Source: Hyalella azteca (lineage: Eukaryota > Arthropoda > Malacostraca > Amphipoda > Hyalellidae). Taken from it: a stretch of DNA of 64,000 bases. The position numbers and the translations under genes were made by a program. The stretch is taken from contig NW_025940924.1 of assembly GCF_000764305.2 (NCBI RefSeq), positions 4,133-68,132 on the forward strand, given 5' to 3'. Shown here in pieces: positions 8,502-18,687 of this stretch. Positions within the stretch are counted from its first letter, which is position 1. The number at the start of each line of letters is the position of its first letter. The notes under the pieces were generated by a model. The model saw nothing but the letters and a program-made list of their open reading frames with translations, was not told the origin of the DNA and made no database searches.

Positions 8502-11500
8502 CTGACTGTAAAGTTTACACGACGGAAAGTCAGGGGATAACCTCAGCGCATTCATGACAGAAATGAGAACAGAACGTGCACTGTTAGAAAAAACGGCGAA
8601 AAATCGGTCTCACTAGCTGCCGTTCTAGTGGCCGGTCGCCCCGTGAAAATAAACTGTTTCGCCGTTTTTATCAGATGTTTCACGGATTTCTAGTGTTAAA
8701 TTAGAATAAAAACGGCGACACGGTGCTTATTTTCACGTGCCGACCGGCCACTGAAACGCCGGTAATACCGTTAACGGTAATTTTTCTAACAGTGTGATTG
8801 TGCACGTATCGTGGGTGCGGATGTGTAGTGTATCCAGATGTCTGTGCGAAGGTGTCGTGTGTGTAAAAGTGTCATGTTGATGATGTATCGCGGGTATCGA
8901 TGTAGCGTGGAGTGGACGTATCTTTCTGTGTACATCATTGTTATTATTATATATTATCATTGACTTACCAACACAAGACGTTAAGAAAACTGAGGGCATT
9001 TGAACCCAACTTCTCCCACCATCAGGACCAAGTAAGAAACGGACTTTGTTGCTTGCTTTTCAAACTCAAGTTCATCATGTAGGTTTCTTTTTTCCTTTCA
9101 AAAATTATTAGAACTAACTTTATTGTCAACATAACGTTAATCCCAGAAATGAAAAGTGAACTGTTATCTGTTTTATTTTGGAATGTCAGCTTGTGTATTT
9201 GTGTGAGAGTTTGAATGCTTGACATAGAAACATTTAAATTTTGCCACAATGTCTATCGTATCGGGGCCTCAAGATGATCCAAAGTTTGGGAATTGGCAGT
9301 GAAACCATGAGCAAATTCTAAAGGAGGCCTTGATTATTTATTTGTATAAATTGATTTTTTAATATAAGTAAAGTTAGGAAGTTTTATAACTTATTTGAAT
9401 GAGGTGACTCAGAACTCAACAACAATAATTTCACCAGAAGTTTTTTAATTCTACATCATTTATTTAGAATAAATTCTATTATAACATTGCAGATGCAAGT
9501 TTAGAATTTTTGTAAATTGAATTTACATTACCTTGAAAGTTTTTGTGCATACAATATGCAAGATACACTGATTTCGAAAATAGTGGCGCACACTCCAACA
9601 CATCATTTCATACCACAGTCCAACTGCAATTATTACTGAATATATGAAAAAGTATTAAAGGAATCTGAATAGAACCATAATTAACATGCGTACCCAGCGG
9701 ACACCTTCATATGCTCATAATACGTCAAGAGTTATCCCACATATAAGTTGTGATTGCAGATCCGTCCACCCGTTGTTACATAGATAGGGCCATACATTCA
9801 AAACCCGCTAACGGCTAAGTGAACGTAAATACTTACGCTCTATTTTCTTGTCTATGATTGGTGGATTTTCCTTGATAGGTCATCAATGATTGGCTTATGA
9901 ACTTACGATCTCTTAACTTTTTTTGAAAGTATGGCCCAGATTGGTTGGTACATGATACCTCATCTTCAGACAAAACTCACGTGGGAGGCTGACAATCAAT
10001 CAACTTTGTCGCAACCGCCAGCAGCCACGGCACCTCGCCGTCCTCCAGCTCCACGCAGCAAAGAGAAGTATTCTCTTTAACCTGTTCCGTGATGTGAACG
10101 GGCTGGAGTTGCCTGCTCACGGAGACTGCCAAAAAATGCAAGTTAAATATCATATTCCTGCATCTAACCCGCGAGCGTTTGTGAGGGAGCCAAGTCATTG
10201 TGAGGGAGCCAAGTCATTGTGAGGGAGCCAAGTCATTGTGTGGGAGCCAAGTCATTGTGAGGGAGCCAAGTCATTCTCATCGTTACTCACCACTCCAACC
10301 AAGTCACTCACGCATTAACAGGCTTCTGTGTAAATACTCCAATACTTTTAGGTTGAAAAAATTTGCTATCCAAAGTTGGTAGCAGCCACATCTCGAACAT
10401 AGGGCCTGGTGCAATGAGGCTATAGAGTCTTCACATATTCAAGCTCAAATACTGTTTTGGACCTATACAGTTCGTGCAAACCGTCCAAAGCCCTGACGGT
10501 CCCCCTCCCTAATAAAACCCAACAAACATACGAACAACCTGGTATTTGCAAAACGCCTTTGCCATTTTTCCTTTCTTTTCGATTTCTCCTTCCTTTTTCT
10601 GCAAGGCCACTCTGTGCCACCTCTTGTTTTTCACATTCCATAATATTCGTATGGTACATTTGAGATGACGGTTAAGTTTTTTTATGGTTATAATGATTTC
10701 ATTTTGTTCATCAAGAGGAAAACACTAGTTTGTAGTTCGTGACAGAGCTACGTTCTTTTAGATTTTCCAAAACATTTTTCGCCTTAGCGTAGATAGTTAT
10801 AGTGACAAATTAGATGCAGTCACTGATTATAATTCAGGTTTTCAATAAAGCTCCCTACTATGCTTCCATTGAATCTATTCCTTGTCAATATTGCAGAAGT
10901 GGGTCTCGAACGGCTTATAACAACGTCTGCAACATGTCCCCAAACACCGGCATTTGTTTAACGTAAGATACTGGTTATTGATTTAAAATACTCCCAGGAT
11001 CGTCAGCGAAGCCGACATGAGCGTCTGCAACGACACGTCTAATGCTCATAATACCATCGTTTGCAACCTCACAACAATAGCATACCATAACTGCACAATA
11101 CCTCACAACAATANTACAAAATCCTATTTTTATCACAATTAATGACGCTCACCAATTCCACTTCCACAATTTACTGAGTTGAAAGTCTCAACGTCCTTCG
11201 CCTCCTCTAAGCGCAGGCCGAACCTCTTGAGATCCTTCATCGATTGCTGTGATTTAGCCTCGACGTGCCCGTAGAAGACACGTAGCCTGTCGCTGGAGTT
11301 TAATTAGTAAAATTATTATTTGTAAAGACCGTATTTCGCGATGTACTATGGAATACTGTTAATTAAATGGTGGTTTCTTGTTACATCCATCAATTTGAAA
11401 TTACAATGGATTATGATGACAATAAATACACATCTAGGGAAAATACAAGGAAAAATTAATCATGTTGGTTTCCGTCACATTGGGGCAGACATGCATGGTG

Positions 11501-12943
11501 CTAAGTGCAGTTCTGCCCATTTTCAAGGAGTATTTCAGGAGCTTATGAGCTAATTTTTTTTAAATGCATATATCTCTCCTACATAGGGAATAATAACTTT
11601 GATTTCCAATCCCGGTTTAATTTCAAACCTAAACGGCTGTTCGCTGTCGACTAAAGTAATTTTTTAATTTCTTATTGTCGACGAAAGTAATTTTTTAATT
11701 TCTTTTCATACTGTATACCATTCTTCTCTTAGATGCTCATCATCAAGTCCTATCCTTCCCATATTACCCATGACCAGCTCGCAGGATGGGCTCCAGTCTG
11801 TCACAGTCAGACGGCAGCGAGTATCGTGACCAGAAGGAGTCCAGCTGCCATACTTTCAAAACTCGCTAAGTGAACGTAAGTAGCTACGCTCTATTTTCTT
11901 GTCTATGATTGGTGGATTTTGCTTGAAAGGCCGTCAATGATTGGCTGATGAACTTACGATCTCGTAACTTTTTTTTGAAAGTATGGCCCCAGAAGATGCA
12001 GTTCAATATCTAAGCCAGCCTCAGCCAACTTTATTAGCAGGGGAGATAAACACAGCACGGGTTTCTCCGTAGTGGAACGCACTATGACGGAGCCTTGGGG
12101 TTTGTTCTTTGAGTTTTCCAGAGTGGCTAAGGCTTTTTGGGCCTTATAATCCCCAGTTAACTTCCATTGTACGTTATTTGGCATGAACTCTTGAGGCATC
12201 ATTTCTGACAATTTTAACTTTGCAGCATCTTCGCAGTCCTGTGAACACAGATTTTTGAAAAAAGTTAGCTTTCATGATTTTCATCTAGCTACCTTCTATC
12301 GTCAATTTGAATTCATTCTAGTAATAGGTTAATGCATGTGTGGAATTCCGTTTAATTTTAATCCTTATCACAATTATATTATTTTCTAATAATTAATTAC
12401 GCAATGCTCACCCAAAATACATGATTTGCATCCCTCATAATGTAAACGATCTTGTGGTTGACCTCACGCAACGTCATTCTGAGCTCGTCATCTTGTACAA
12501 AGGACTTCGCTCGTAAGAAAGTCCAGAGTGCGCCAGGTGCCTCCTCGAGCTCTTCTTTAACTGTAAATTTCTTGATGGTATCTTGCAAACTTTGCTTCTG
12601 CGTCAATAGATTTTTCTTAACATCCAACCACTTGCATTCTTCCTCACGAAATAGTTTGAAGCAATACAAGTAGTGGTCACAGTTTTTTATTTCTGTAGTT
12701 AAGAATTTTACGACATCTTTCCCTTCATCAACGAATATTTTCTTTTTCTCGTCGTTTTCAAATTCTTCAGCTAATAGGTCTTCTGCCAGGATGACAGTGT
12801 GGTTACGATGCAAATACAGAAAACATCTTTTACACAAAGCTGTCTTGCACTTAATGCAGTAATACTCGAGTTGCAAATTATGCAAATGGCACAAGTTGTA
12901 TTCAGTGCTTTCGCCTGTATCAGCAGATACATCCATGACTAAT
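8228..12943 (-). CDS. B-box zinc-finger gene, five exons, exon 2 split by a MITE
   Basis: Assembled from splice sites and phase: exons 12943-12412, 12238-11768, 11292-11153, 10125-9981 and 8501-8228. All four introns are GT-AG (173, 475, 1027 and 1479 bp) and every junction phase agrees once the inserted MITE-A in exon 2 is set aside. From the first ATG (12936) this would give about 468 residues. The N-terminus has one B-box (CHLH, CIKC, CKRC, then two His), a fold that binds zinc and in TRIM proteins sits beside a coiled coil; a Leu/Lys/Glu-rich helical stretch follows. No RING is seen, and an upstream exon is possible because 12943 follows an acceptor-like AG. The remaining C-terminal residues match nothing I recognise; no B30.2, NHL or filamin repeat is evident. 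In this assembly exon 2 holds a premature TAA (11956-11954) from the MITE, so the allele is either broken or spliced around it. Confidence 0.72.
8579..8794. mobile_element. MITE-C, hairpin-forming element
   Basis: The termini CACTGTTAGAAAAA and TTTTTCTAACAGTG are inverted. Inside, a second pair of long arms (about 8629-8680 and 8705-8753) is complementary, including GGCCGGTCG with CGACCGGCC and CGTGAAAATAA with TTATTTTCACG. The whole 216 bp can fold into one long hairpin. It lies in the last intron of the B-box gene. Only one copy is seen in this window. Confidence 0.85.
9787..9939 (+). mobile_element. MITE-A copy 5 (full length)
   Basis: Full element with somewhat more divergence (CGTAAATACTTACG instead of the perfect palindrome). 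It is in the last intron of the B-box gene, opposite to the gene's strand. The left border reads GATA and lacks the CAG found at most copies. Confidence 0.92.
9981..10125 (-). CDS. B-box gene exon 4
   Basis: The acceptor TTTTTTGGCAG|TC supplies two nucleotides that complete a valine codon with the G from exon 3. The donor is CCCAC|GTGAGT, a full consensus, at 9980. It encodes SVSRQLQPVHITEQVKENTS then LCCVELEDGEVPWLLAVATK. GC content and codon periodicity stand out from the flanking introns. A MITE-A copy ends about 40 bp inside the next intron, at 9939. Confidence 0.75.
10181..10275. repeat. 19-bp minisatellite, 5 copies
   Basis: Tandem GTGAGGGAGCCAAGTCATT with one or two base changes, in intron 3 of the B-box gene about 55 bp upstream of exon 4. 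Confidence 0.93.
11114..11114. other. Single-N assembly join
   Basis: One N within a CAACAATA-type low-complexity stretch, in intron 3 of the B-box gene. Unlike the other three Ns it is not at an obvious array edge. Confidence 0.7.
11153..11292 (-). CDS. B-box gene exon 3
   Basis: The acceptor AAACTCCAG|C has a branch-like CTAAT upstream, and the donor is ATTG|GTGAGC at 11152. The 140-nt exon starts with one nucleotide, completing the GG left by exon 2 to a glycine codon, and ends with one. It encodes DRLRVFYGHVEAKSQQSMKD then LKRFGLRLEEAKDVETFN, a charged, probably helical segment. No other frame is open across it. A single N lies at 11114 in the following intron. Confidence 0.75.
11768..12238 (-). 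CDS. B-box gene exon 2, interrupted by MITE-A
   Basis: The acceptor TTCACAG|GAC (AG at 12240-12239) opens in phase 0 and matches exon 1. The first part, 12238-11993, encodes DCEDAAKLKLSEMMPQEF through LAEAGLDIELHL (82 codons). MITE-A occupies 11845-11992 including one copy of the flanking CCAG. The second part, 11844-11768, continues the same frame with LDSFWSRYSLPSDCDRLEPI and ends GG|GTAATA, phase 2. Deleting 11845-11992 gives one uninterrupted frame, which is the main evidence that both halves were once one exon. As assembled, the frame enters the MITE and stops after 12 extra codons. Confidence 0.75.
11845..11992 (+). mobile_element. MITE-A copy 6, inserted in a coding exon
   Basis: A full-length MITE-A between two CCAG tetranucleotides (11841-11844 and 11989-11992). 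The internal palindrome is mutated here (CGTAAGTAGCTACG). Read on the gene's strand it brings an in-frame TAA at 11956-11954, overlapped by a GTAAGT hexamer at 11957-11952 that could serve as a splice donor. Its other end, read on the gene's strand, finishes in GGCAG, which could act as an acceptor. Confidence 0.92.
12412..12943 (-). CDS. B-box gene exon 1 (B-box and coiled coil)
   Basis: The acceptor-like TTGTGCAG ends at 12944, so this may be the second physical exon, with a 5' exon elsewhere. The first ATG is at 12936-12934, and the frame is open for two codons upstream (Leu, Val). The B-box occupies roughly residues 14-48: NLCHLHNLQLEYYCIKCKTA then LCKRCFLYLHRNHTV, giving the C-x2-H, C-x2-C, C-x2-C and His pattern. 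Charged helices with KKIFVDEGKDVVKFLTTEI and LLTQKQSLQDTIKKF follow. The donor is TGG|GTGAGC at 12411-12406, phase 0. The longer open frame to 12397 simply reads into the intron. Confidence 0.8.
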
Positions 12944-15012
12944 CTGCACAATAAAAACGATTATTGTACTCGAACATAAGCCTCTGACATTTTAATTTTT
13001 CCTTTGCCTCTCTTTCAAAATTAACAAACTTCTAGACCACAAGACAACGACACCTCGCACAAATTTTTTTTCTGCGCGTTTACATTTTCTGTATTTCAAG
13101 GAATCTATCTATCGTTAATCCAACGTTAATATTGATCCAAGACCTCCGTCATATGACACCTCCTTTCAGCAGGCATTTCTTCAGGCATTCAACAGCATGC
13201 ATTTCTTCCACCGGCATGAAAGAAAGGAACCAAAACCAAGCCTTTCATAAAAAACATTGAAACGCTTAAATGAAACTCATAGACTGCGTGTAATAATATG
13301 AGATCTAAAGCTAATTGATTGTAAGCCACTCTCAGTCGCGACGCTTCAACTACATGTACAAGATGTGGTATTGAAAAAAAGCATAAAATTTCTACTACGA
13401 TCAGGTAACCTATTAAACTTGAGTATTGAGCGTCATCTTCTTGTAAACAAATTTATTAAAATAATTATTGTTCTCTATATTATTCTTGGAACAGATGAGT
13501 TAGATAGTTGGCAGCGCACAGTTAGAGGAAGCAGCGAGACAGGCATAGCTATAGAGGCGGGTTCGATGCCTTATTAGTACGTTTTCAAATTTTTCCTAGT
13601 GTCGCTTGGGAGGAAGTGCCAAGGGGTTTGAGGGGTTCATCTATAATATGATTGTGGACGGATGTGGACATAGTGTTCAGAAGTCCACATCCGTCCATAG
13701 TGACATAGTGTTCTTGGAAGATACCAAGGTATCTTTTACTTGGGGGACCTCATGGTCTAAGATTTCAAACTTATGGTCCTAAGATTTCAAAATCAATGCT
13801 TCTAATTGTAACGGAGATATCAGTTTGTAGACATCGAATTACTCTCAATACATACAGGAAAGTGATTTCATATGATTCCTTTTAGAATCAATAAAGAATT
13901 AAAAATTATTGTCATCGTGCCAGTGTGGCCATGATCAATCTCACGCTAGATTCAATTTTTAAACATATAATCCACTGATAATTCACCATTTATAAATAAG
14001 AATACTTATATCAGTATTTCTAAAATTGACTCCAATTTCACATACCGAGTTAGTGGGTTGCAATAGCCCGTTCTAAATATTTCACGGTAAAAACAGTGTA
14101 GAGGGTGGAAATTTCAGTGCACTTTCGAATTACTAGTTTTTACTCCGTAGCCGTAGCAAGACTATAAAACTAGTCCCTAACTAGACCAATGCGGCCACCT
14201 CACTACGTACAGGCGAAGGGTTACAGGGGTTCTGAGGTGTCGGGGCGAACGACGCGCACTATGCAGCAATCGACTCGTTCAATACGCGCTGGTCGCCAGG
14301 GCTACGTCGAGGACAATATACTTTGTGGTTAATAGTGCAACAGAGCCTAATTCATATTTTATTTCATGAATTTAATATATATAGTGCTCAATGACAACTA
14401 TTATAAAAATTACAACTCTAGTACGTACTCAAAATCGTGATTTACTACTTACTTTACGAATTTAAATACTCCATCTCTGCTGGTTATTTCCCCGACTCAC
14501 GGAATCCCCATAATTTTCTCCCAAAACACAATCGTTCGCAACAAGTTCAAAACTATAAATCTATTTTCAATGCCCATTTGACTAAATACTGAACAAGAGA
14601 CTGTACGAAGACCTCATTATTCTCAACACACAACACTAGACAAGACAGTTTTACAAACAAACCATATACAAGGATAAACCCAGAGGGACACACACAGCAT
14701 AAGCTACAATACACGAAATCTTTCCTTCCTGAGATCTTTACGATTTTTGAAAACTGTTAACCTTTATATAATTTCAGCATTATGTAGATATCGCCAGTAA
14801 GACTTTTTTTAAATCAAGTTCCTAATAAGAAGCAGTGACATTCATCATTATTTCCCTTACCTCGAGACGGGGCCAACCATCCCAGCGTAGGCCAAAATGG
14901 ACCTACGACGAATTGCCCCTTGCTTCTTTAAGCCCTTACAGTAAATCTCCTCGTTGTTTATTCATGAGATTCCGCTTCCGAAATACTACTCAAATACTAC
15001 TCAAAGGCAGTT
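12944..15012. other. Upstream region of B-box gene, mostly unassigned
   Basis: No RING-like cysteine pattern was found on the minus strand and no promoter motif can be supported. The only structure is the perfect stem-loop at 13655-13697. Confidence 0.45.
13655..13697. repeat. 15-bp perfect stem-loop
   Basis: TGGACGGATGTGGAC (13655-13669) and its exact reverse complement (13683-13697) flank a 13-nt loop. ACATAGTGTTC is repeated just inside and just after it. Function unknown. Confidence 0.8.
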
Positions 15013-15227
15013 TTAACAAAAATTAAAGTACCAAAATACTCCACGGGGTTTGCTACAATGTTTCAAGTACCCGGTACTGTGATAAATTACAACCCATTGA
15101 AAAACTGATAAAGTAGACATTTGAAAACTTCCGGACGCCTTTTTTTCCAACTTATCGAAGAACACGACTTGGTGCCCGTTGATGGGATATTTTCTCAGCA
15201 AACATTCATTTAATTCTGCAGTTAAAG
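15013..15227 (-). CDS. Open frame of unknown function, possible exon remnant
   Basis: A minus-strand frame without stop runs from about 15227 to 15013. Its first half, HQALTAELNECLLRKYPING then HQVVFFDKLEKKASGSFQ, has protein-like composition, and CTTTAACTGCAG just inside its start could be an acceptor. The second half looks less coding. No family recognised; it could be a chance frame. Confidence 0.22.
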
Positions 15228-15560
15228 CTTGGTGATCTTATGGCGACTGTAATATAGTAGGTTTTCTACTACTAGCAATTGGACCGCTAAGATCAAGCGT
15301 GACCAGATCTAACATGGGCGTTAAAATTTTGGTTTCCGTCAATTTTAGGGTCCTTGATCCCGACTTGCGTAACGGTTCCTCTCTCATTGGATTTCAACTC
15401 CAACGCCCGGAATCACGCGCTTTATTATGTAACTGTCAGCTCTAGCTCTCTTGTTCAGTATTAAATTTGTTGTAGAATAGTTCACTATTCGTATCCGATT
15501 TGTCGTAATTCTTCGGTCCGATTCGTTACTTCCACTGTTTGCTGTTTATATTTAAATATA
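15228..15560. other. Spacer, nothing recognised
   Basis: No coding signal or repeat relation seen. Confidence 0.5.
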
Positions 15561-15717
15561 TTAAATTTAGCTGTTGTGACTTAAAATTGCGTTGTTGGTG
15601 TTAAATTTAGCTGTTGTGACTTGTGATTGCGTTGTTTGTGTTGTTAAATTTAGCTGTTGTGACTTGAGATTGCATTGTTAGTGTTGTTAAATTTAGCTGT
15701 TGTGACTTGAGATTGCA
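15561..15717. repeat. About 41-bp minisatellite, 4 copies
   Basis: Units begin AAATTTAGCTGTTGTGACTT and continue with GATTGCGTTGT; length varies from 40 to 44 through a GTT slip. Confidence 0.92.
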
Positions 15718-15916
15718 AATAATCAGTCTGGCGGAGGGAATTAAGGACGTAGGATTGAATGCCAGAATTTAAATACAGGATTTCTAGTTGGTTTGGATGT
15801 GACTTAACGGACTTAAATATGCGAAAGTAATGTAAATTTACAGAATAGAACTTAGTAAACTCGAGCTATCGATAGTTTAATATTTCAAGCTCAATATAGG
15901 GTTCATCACCTTCTAT

Positions 15917-15937
15917 TAGAATAGAATAGAATAGAAT
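15917..15937. repeat. TAGAA microsatellite, 4 copies
   Basis: Pure pentanucleotide run; slippage product. Confidence 0.9.
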
Positions 15938-16198
15938 TGTCGGCGTTGAAGAAATAGGCCCATGGCCTCTAACCGAATGGAAAACTTGAGACAAACTACG
16001 TAATTCCAACCTATATGAGCCTAAACTCTAACCTGCCACTCAAAAAAAGTAGGCTTGTGGTAGGTAATGGTCTAGCATGAATGAGCGTTAGCTAAAAAAT
16101 GGGTTTCAGTGAGATACTGCCTCTCGTATAGCATTAAATCATTTCAGCATAAATACAACGAGGTGTGCGTTCTCAGGAACTCCTAACGCTGAATAGCA

Positions 16199-16422
16199 AA
16201 AAAAATATAACTCAGTACTCACTGCAATGAGTGACAGAGAGCGCATTTTCTCGTCGACGAAAACGTGAAGTCACGGACGGACAGACAGACGGACGGACAA
16301 ACGGACATGACGAGCACAATAGTGCATAAAACGTGAAATCACGGACGGACAGACAGACAGACAGACGGACATGGCGAGTACAATAGTGCATTTTTTCATA
16401 AATGAAAAAATGCGCTAAAAAT
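16199..16422 (+). mobile_element. MITE-B copy with internal tandem duplication
   Basis: It starts with AAAAATATAACTCAGTACTC and ends with AATGAAAAAATGCGCTAAAA. A ~65-bp internal stretch (AACGTGAAGTCACGGACGG through CAATAGTGCAT) is present twice, at about 16261-16327 and 16328-16391, showing tandem growth inside the element. Confidence 0.88.
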
Positions 16423-18399
16423 CGGCCCAGGAGCTAAGCGTTGGGCCTCCTTCAGCGGTCTTGCAACGCTGGGGCGCAAAGTGGTGCGGCTTAGCGCGAC
16501 TTTGCTGCCGAGAATTGCTAAACATGCTTTGGGCGCGTGTACGTGACGGGCATACTCTTGTAGCATTCAAGCCCCGGACATGAGCCCTACTTTAAGACGC
16601 AAGAACCACATTCTTGTTCAGCTAGTGCGTTGCTACGTTCATTTTTATCCCGCTTGTAAGAACCAAAATAAAATGTTCAGTTTTACGATCGTCTTTCAAA
16701 ACTGAACTCTGGGTGTGAGGTAATAAGGATCACGTGTTTATGGGCCCACATGTGAGAGAAAAGGCATTGTGGGCCGTGCTGCGAGTGGGACATGCGGTCA
16801 TACTTGGTCCAAAGAGGCCTACTCAAGACCTCTCGCTTGGGCGGAGTTTCTTCACAAACGGCAAAGAAGAAGAAGAAAGGCTGGGCGGAGCATCGTCGTG
16901 CGACGCACGGAAGTACAGACAATTCTGCCGCGTACAAATGAACGTACTCAGGCCCTAGCTCCGGACGTCGGCACACTGGCTCGGCAAACGAACCTTGAAT
17001 TTTAGGTTTAGGCTGGAATAACAAAAATATTTATGTCTGCTGCATCCTTGACTGCAGCCTGCGCTACTGTACCTCACATGCTTGCAGTATTTGTATATGT
17101 GAAGGAAACTAATTTATTCTCTTAATCTGAAAACAGGTTACGAAGCAAAAAATATTATTTCAAAGTTTCACTAGAAAAACGGTACTGACTCATTAAGCAA
17201 GACTCCTGGAATTTCGTTCCAATTACACATGGAAGTGAAGTAGTACAATAAATAAGTACCTCGACCTGACACACAATCTCTGAAATTCTATATTTAAAAA
17301 TGGTAATAGCGGCTTGACGAATAAGGTAAATTGATCAACTGTAACTCTTCCCTAGCACGAAAACCCGTCTTCGAATATGTTGGAAATAATAGTACAGGCG
17401 TACATTTGTAGCAATAATGTTCACACAATGTACTACTTAGAAATATAAACCTCGTCAAACTGCTTAACAATAAACACATTCCGGTATGAAATAGACCTCA
17501 ATTTTTAAATTGAGCATTATAAGAACTCTGATTCATCACTACAAAGATGCACAAAAACAAATAGAGATCGCCTTGGAAATAAATACCGCAAAATTAATGT
17601 TGGCTTTAAATCAGATTATAATTCTAATCAGAACGCCGTGAAATCATTTTCAAATTTGAAGTAAGAATTTTACGTTATCAAAATACCATTAAAATTTGCA
17701 TATAAAATTGATGAGTTTAATGCTATTTTTGAATTTTACAGTTCAAAATTGGTTTTCTGTGATGAGCTCTTATTAAATATTTAATCGATAGTGATATTCT
17801 AAGGTTTCTACGTTAAATTAAAGATATCAGTTATTATGTCTGCTTTATCAGAAAACATAGCCAAAGGAAGAAAATGTTCAGGAAGAAAAAATTCCTAACG
17901 ACTAAATAAACGGACATTGATCGAATTCTTAATGAAAAAAATTTTTCCTGAATAAATTTTAACTCTCAAGGAAGTTCATCAAAACGCTACGTCATTTATA
18001 ATCACGATACGCGCTTCTAAATTCTATTCGGTTTCAATAAAGCTGAACACTTTTTAATAAATAGCAATTTCAAATCAAGATATATTAAGAATAACTTATA
18101 TTATTTAAACCCTTACTTTTAATAGATTGTATATAAGGTCTAACATAGCAGATGCAAAACTAATGAGCTCCAACTAAGTAGCGTAATTATTCAGGATTGA
18201 ATGAAGGAAGAAAGACAAGTCGAGGTGTCGACGATGAAAGGCCGAAGGTGGGACTCAACTTCTCAGCAAGTTTCTTTTTACACGTCAAATTTGGTCGAAA
18301 TTAAAGGCCTGTTTCTGAGAAATGACAGGCAAGAAGTTGTGGGCCGGAGTGATGCCGAGGAATGCTGAGTAGCGAGGCTGACTTGAGCTTAAATTTATC
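16423..18399. other. Unassigned; GC-richer block at about 16430-17010
   Basis: The first 600 bases are richer in G+C than the flanks and hold overlapping open frames on both strands (for example 16683-17024 minus), but no domain, splice signals or start context convince. The rest is AT-rich without signal. Confidence 0.4.
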
Positions 18400-18687
18400 A
18401 GGATATTTCAATAGAAGTCTAGCGGTGCAGTCATGGATAAAAAGGATATAAGGATACGTCAATGGAAGTCGAGCGGAGCAGTCATGGATAAAAAGGATAT
18501 CAGGATACTTCAATGTAAGTCTAGCGGGGCAGCCATGGATAAAAAGGATATAAGGATACTTCAATGTAGGTCCAGCGGGACAGTCATGACTAAAAAGGAT
18601 ATATAAGGATACTTCAATGGAAGTGTAGCGGTGCAGTCATGAATAAAAAAAGATATAAGGATACTTCAATGGAAGTCTAACGATATA
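18400..18687. repeat. 51-bp minisatellite, about 5.6 copies
   Basis: Units begin AGGATACTTCAATGGAAGTC, continue TAGCGGTGCAGTCATGGATA and end AAAAAGGATATA. The 17-codon period keeps a minus-strand frame open without implying a gene. Confidence 0.93.

Noticed and set aside
13500..13580. tRNA-like B box (GGTTCGATGCC) at 13561
   Set aside because: No acceptor stem, and no A box or D arm at the right distance; the T stem pairs poorly. Probably chance.
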